Source: Sulfuritalea sp. (GTDB lineage: Bacteria > Pseudomonadota > Gammaproteobacteria > Burkholderiales > Rhodocyclaceae). From it: a stretch of DNA of 64,000 nt. Shown piece after piece: positions 61,770-64,000 of the stretch (within the stretch, counting starts at the first letter, position 1; every line of letters begins with the position of its first letter). The position numbers and the translations under genes are program-made. The stretch is taken from contig JAMPYF010000013.1 of assembly GCA_023700805.1 (NCBI GenBank), positions 1 to 64,000 on the forward strand. Reading direction: 5' to 3'. The notes beneath the pieces were generated by a model, which was not told the DNA's origin, made no database searches, and saw only the letters and a list, made by a program, of their open reading frames with translations.

Positions 61770-62756
61770 TTACTCCTTGGGATTGCGCTTCAGCAGGTCG
61801 GCCACCTTGACCCCGACCTCGGCCTCGCCGCCGAACCCGGTGCCGGTCTTCTTCTTGCTGAAGTTGTCCAGCGCATGCTTGTAGTCGGCAGCGCCCAGCG
61901 GCACGTACTTGACTTCCTTGGCCAGTTTGGCGCCGTTCTTGAGGTAGAACTCGACGAATTCCTTGATCTCGGGGCGATCCATGGACTTGGCGCTGACGTA
62001 GATGAAAATCGGGCGCGCCAGCGGCTCGTATTCGCCGGCCATCACGGCATCGATCGAGGGCGTGACGGCCTTGCCCTTGGGATTGACGATCTGCACCGCC
62101 TTCAGCTTGCCCTTGTTTTCGTCGTAGTAGGCGAAGCCGAAGAAGCCCAGCGCATTGTTGTCGCGCGAGACGCCCTGCACCAGCACATTGTCGTCTTCCG
62201 AGGCGGTGAAGTCGCCGCGGCTGGACTTCGACTTGCCGTTGATGGCTTCGGTGAAGTAGTCGAAGGTGCCCGAATCGGCGCCGGGGCCGAAGAGCTTGAG
62301 CGGGGCATCGGGCCAGGCCGGGTTGACGTCCTTCCACTTCAGGATCTTGCCCTGGGCGGCCGGCTCCCACATCTTCTTGAGTTCGGCGACCGTGAGCTGG
62401 CTGATGAAGGTGTTTTTCGGATTCACCACCACGGTCAGCGCGTCGAAGGCCACCGGCAATTCGATGTACTTGATGCCGGCCTTGGCGCAGTCTTCCATTT
62501 CCTTCTTCAGGATAGGGCGCGAGGCGTCGGAGATGTCGGTCTCGCCGCGGCAGAACTTCTTGAAGCCGCCGCCCGTGCCGGAAATGCCGACGGTGACGCG
62601 GACGCTGCCCTTCTTGGCCTTCTGGAAATCCTCGGCCACCGCCTCGGTGACGGGAAACACGGTCGAGGAGCCGTCGATCTTGATCAGCGCCTGGGCATGA
62701 ACGGCCGCGGTGGCGAAGACACCGGCGACGACTGCAGCAATTTTCAGGGATTTCAT
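61770..62756 (-). CDS. pstS: Phosphate-binding periplasmic protein PstS
   Basis: A 328-aa protein with signal peptide (LKIAAVVAGVFATAAVHA). Phosphate-contacting segments include IDGSSTVFPVTEAVAED, GISGTGGGFKKFCRGETDISD and GADSGTFDYFTE. It delivers phosphate to PstCAB. First pst gene; the upstream region should hold a PhoB site but I could not define a full Pho box. Confidence 0.97.
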   Translation of the reverse strand: MKSLKIAAVVAGVFATAAVHAQALIKIDGSSTVFPVTEAVAEDFQKAKKGSVRVTVGISGTGGGFKKFCRGETDISDASRPILKKEMEDCAKAGIKYIELPVAFDALTVVVNPKNTFISQLTVAELKKMWEPAAQGKILKWKDVNPAWPDAPLKLFGPGADSGTFDYFTEAINGKSKSSRGDFTASEDDNVLVQGVSRDNNALGFFGFAYYDENKGKLKAVQIVNPKGKAVTPSIDAVMAGEYEPLARPIFIYVSAKSMDRPEIKEFVEFYLKNGAKLAKEVKYVPLGAADYKHALDNFSKKKTGTGFGGEAEVGVKVADLLKRNPKE

Positions 62757-62904
62757 AAACAGACTCCTTTGTGCTTGCGAAATGGAAGCCCGCAGTCTAG
62801 GCAGCGAATGTTACAGCGCCGTGAATTCGTTTCAGCCTGAAGGGAACGGTTGCCCTGCGCCCGGTAGTCATGCCCCTGTAACCGGGCCATCCTATCCTCG
62901 GCCG

Positions 62905-63669
62905 ATGCGGCCTTTCCCCCTGCTTCCCAGCCTGCGCCTGTTGCCGATCGGGCTGCATCTGGCCTATGGCGCATTGCAGGCCGGCCTGCTGTTCCCCCTT
63001 GCCGACGCGGCGCGGCGCGAGCGCCTGAAGCGCCGCTGGTCGCGGCAACTGCTGGCCTTGCTCGACATCCGCATCGAATTCGCCGGCGATCCGGCCCGCA
63101 TCGGAACCGGCCTGCTGGTGGCCAACCACGTTTCCTTCATCGACATCTTCGTCATCGACGCGATACTGCCATCGACCTTCGTCGCCAAGAGCGATGTCGC
63201 CGCATGGCCCCTGATCGGCTGGCTCTGCCGTCGCACGGACACCGTATTCATCGAGCGCGGCAGCCGCAAGGCGGCCCATCGCACCCGGCAGCAGATGCTG
63301 ACGGCGCTCGGCGCCGGTCGCCGCCTGGCCATTTTTCCCGAAGGCACCACCACCGACGGCGAGCGCCTGCTGCCTTTCCACGCCGCCCTGTTCCAGAGCG
63401 CGATCGACGCCGCGGTGCCGCTGCACGCGCTCGCGCTGAGCTACCACGGGGCCGATGGCCTGCGTTCCGCGGCGCCGGCCTACATCGACGACATCAGCCT
63501 GCTGGCCTGCCTGACGACGGTCCTCAAAGCGCGCGGACTGACGGCGCAGGTCGCGCTGGCGGCCAGCTTCACGCCGCCGCTGGCCGACCGCCGCCATCTC
63601 GCGCACCGCGCCCACCAGGCGGTCGCGGCCGCGCTGGCGCATGCCGAGAGGCGCGCAACCTCCCCGTAA
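62905..63669 (+). CDS. PlsC-type 1-acyl-glycerol-phosphate/lyso-ornithine-lipid acyltransferase
   Basis: A 254-aa acyltransferase. An N-terminal hydrophobic segment is followed by the acceptor motif NHVSFID (catalytic His), VAKSDVAAWPLIGW, and FPEGTTTDG. ATG 62905 is chosen because the longer frame upstream is intergenic sequence. PlsC makes phosphatidic acid; OlsA homologues acylate lyso-ornithine lipid. The OlsB-like gene 73 bp downstream and the divergent phosphate transporter favour an OlsA role, but this is inference. Confidence 0.88.
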   Translation: MRPFPLLPSLRLLPIGLHLAYGALQAGLLFPLADAARRERLKRRWSRQLLALLDIRIEFAGDPARIGTGLLVANHVSFIDIFVIDAILPSTFVAKSDVAAWPLIGWLCRRTDTVFIERGSRKAAHRTRQQMLTALGAGRRLAIFPEGTTTDGERLLPFHAALFQSAIDAAVPLHALALSYHGADGLRSAAPAYIDDISLLACLTTVLKARGLTAQVALAASFTPPLADRRHLAHRAHQAVAAALAHAERRATSP

Positions 63670-63742
63670 CACGGCGGCAATCAGGCGGTAACGCGGGGTT
63701 TCGAAAATGCAGGCGAACCCAAGAGAGCCCAAGGAGAACGCC

Positions 63743-64000
63743 ATGCAAAAACAAGGCATCGAAACCGGCACCGCAGCCGGCCAGCACACCGCTTACACGC
63801 TTGCGCTGGCGCACAGCGAAGAAGAAGTCCGCGAGGCGCAGCGCCTGCGCTACAAGGTCTTCGTCGAGGAACTCGGCGCCCGCATCCACTCGCGCCTGCC
63901 CCGGCACGACATCGATCACTACGACCCGTTCTGCGAACACCTGATCGTGCGCGAAAGCCAGGCCGACCGCATCGTCGGCACCTACCGCATCCTGTCGCCG
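63743..64000 (+). CDS. OlsB-like N-acyltransferase (GNAT), truncated by window end
   Basis: The first 86 residues of a protein that continues past the window. A clear AAGGAG precedes ATG 63743. EEEVREAQRLRYKVFVEELG, then HYDPFCEHLIVRE and RIVGTYRILSP match the N-terminal half of the hemolysin-like/OlsB acyltransferases (ornithine-acyl-ACP N-acyltransferase), related to autoinducer-synthase folds. The likely reaction is acylation of ornithine to lyso-ornithine lipid. Partial, so the C-terminal part is unseen. Confidence 0.8.
   Translation, partial: MQKQGIETGTAAGQHTAYTLALAHSEEEVREAQRLRYKVFVEELGARIHSRLPRHDIDHYDPFCEHLIVRESQADRIVGTYRILSP

Noticed and set aside
62757-62904. Pho box upstream of pstS
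   Set aside because: Only a single half-site-like CTGTAAC is visible on the minus strand; the 11-bp repeated pattern is missing, so it is not called.
1-64000. CRISPR arrays, rRNA genes, prophage
   Set aside because: No spacer-repeat array, no rRNA-like sequence and no phage structural genes were seen.

Overview
The window is chromosomal DNA of a high-GC Gram-negative bacterium. A Rhodocyclales-like or related betaproteobacterium with facultative or strict anaerobic metabolism is the best guess. This rests on the block tpiA-secG-tRNA-Leu(GAG)-nuoA-N, which is typical of Betaproteobacteria, together with an rnf cluster, a NifJ-type 2-oxoacid oxidoreductase, an frdABCD quinol:fumarate reductase and pstSCAB. 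Genus is not decidable from sequence reading alone.

Layout. 1-1680 is an accessory edge: two integron attC recombination sites bracket a small membrane-protein cassette, followed by a reverse-oriented YefM/YoeB toxin-antitoxin pair with a recognisable operator and the tail of an IS30-type transposase. 1682-4405 holds a pyruvate kinase-like protein without the usual C-terminal domain and a small Cys-rich unknown. 4406-10463 (minus) is a c-di-GMP signalling block: an ABC-type substrate-binding protein translationally coupled to a large Cache-HAMP-PAS-GGDEF-EAL protein, and a separate PAS-GGDEF cyclase. 11068-22724 (minus) is an electron-bifurcation or ferredoxin-balancing cluster in the order rnfB, 1646-aa NifJ-like oxidoreductase, rnfC, rnfD, rnfG, rnfE, rnfA, an NqrM-like small Cys protein, and a ferredoxin-NADP reductase-like flavoprotein. 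Two similar extragenic palindromes flank rnfC.

23092-35195 is a mixed region: DUF3014, a monoacylglycerol-lipase-like hydrolase, a pentapeptide-repeat protein, an acetyltransferase, DUF697-like and GFA proteins, glpD, a degenerate histidine kinase that has lost its phospho-acceptor His, a quinone oxidoreductase, a FrnE-like DsbA protein, a NarX/NarL-like two-component pair with nudF, and an unknown 151-aa protein. 35215-51169 (minus) is the complete 14-gene complex I operon behind tRNA-Leu, secG and tpiA. 51309-58727 (plus) starts with an FNR/ANR-type palindrome in front of frdABCD. Next come a UbiE/MenG-family methyltransferase, an unknown protein, a secreted amidohydrolase, a YtkA-like protein and a MauG/cytochrome c peroxidase family di-haem protein. 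58839-62756 (minus) is pstSCAB. The window ends (plus) with a PlsC-type acyltransferase and the start of an OlsB-like N-acyltransferase, suggesting phosphate-free ornithine lipids beside the phosphate transporter.

Together the genes describe flexible redox metabolism: ferredoxin reduced by the 2-oxoacid oxidoreductase can feed Rnf (NADH and ion gradient) or the FNR-like enzyme (NADPH); NADH feeds complex I; quinol can be re-oxidised by fumarate reductase under FNR-type control. The most unusual signal not explained by genes is a dispersed 25-bp motif, AGTYGGCGYTGRC-N4-CGGCG. Nine full-length copies were found by eye. Six lie inside unrelated genes (rnfG, NifJ-like, nuoG twice, quinone oxidoreductase, FrnE-like), always on the sense strand and in the same reading frame, so that they encode K/R-V-G-A.
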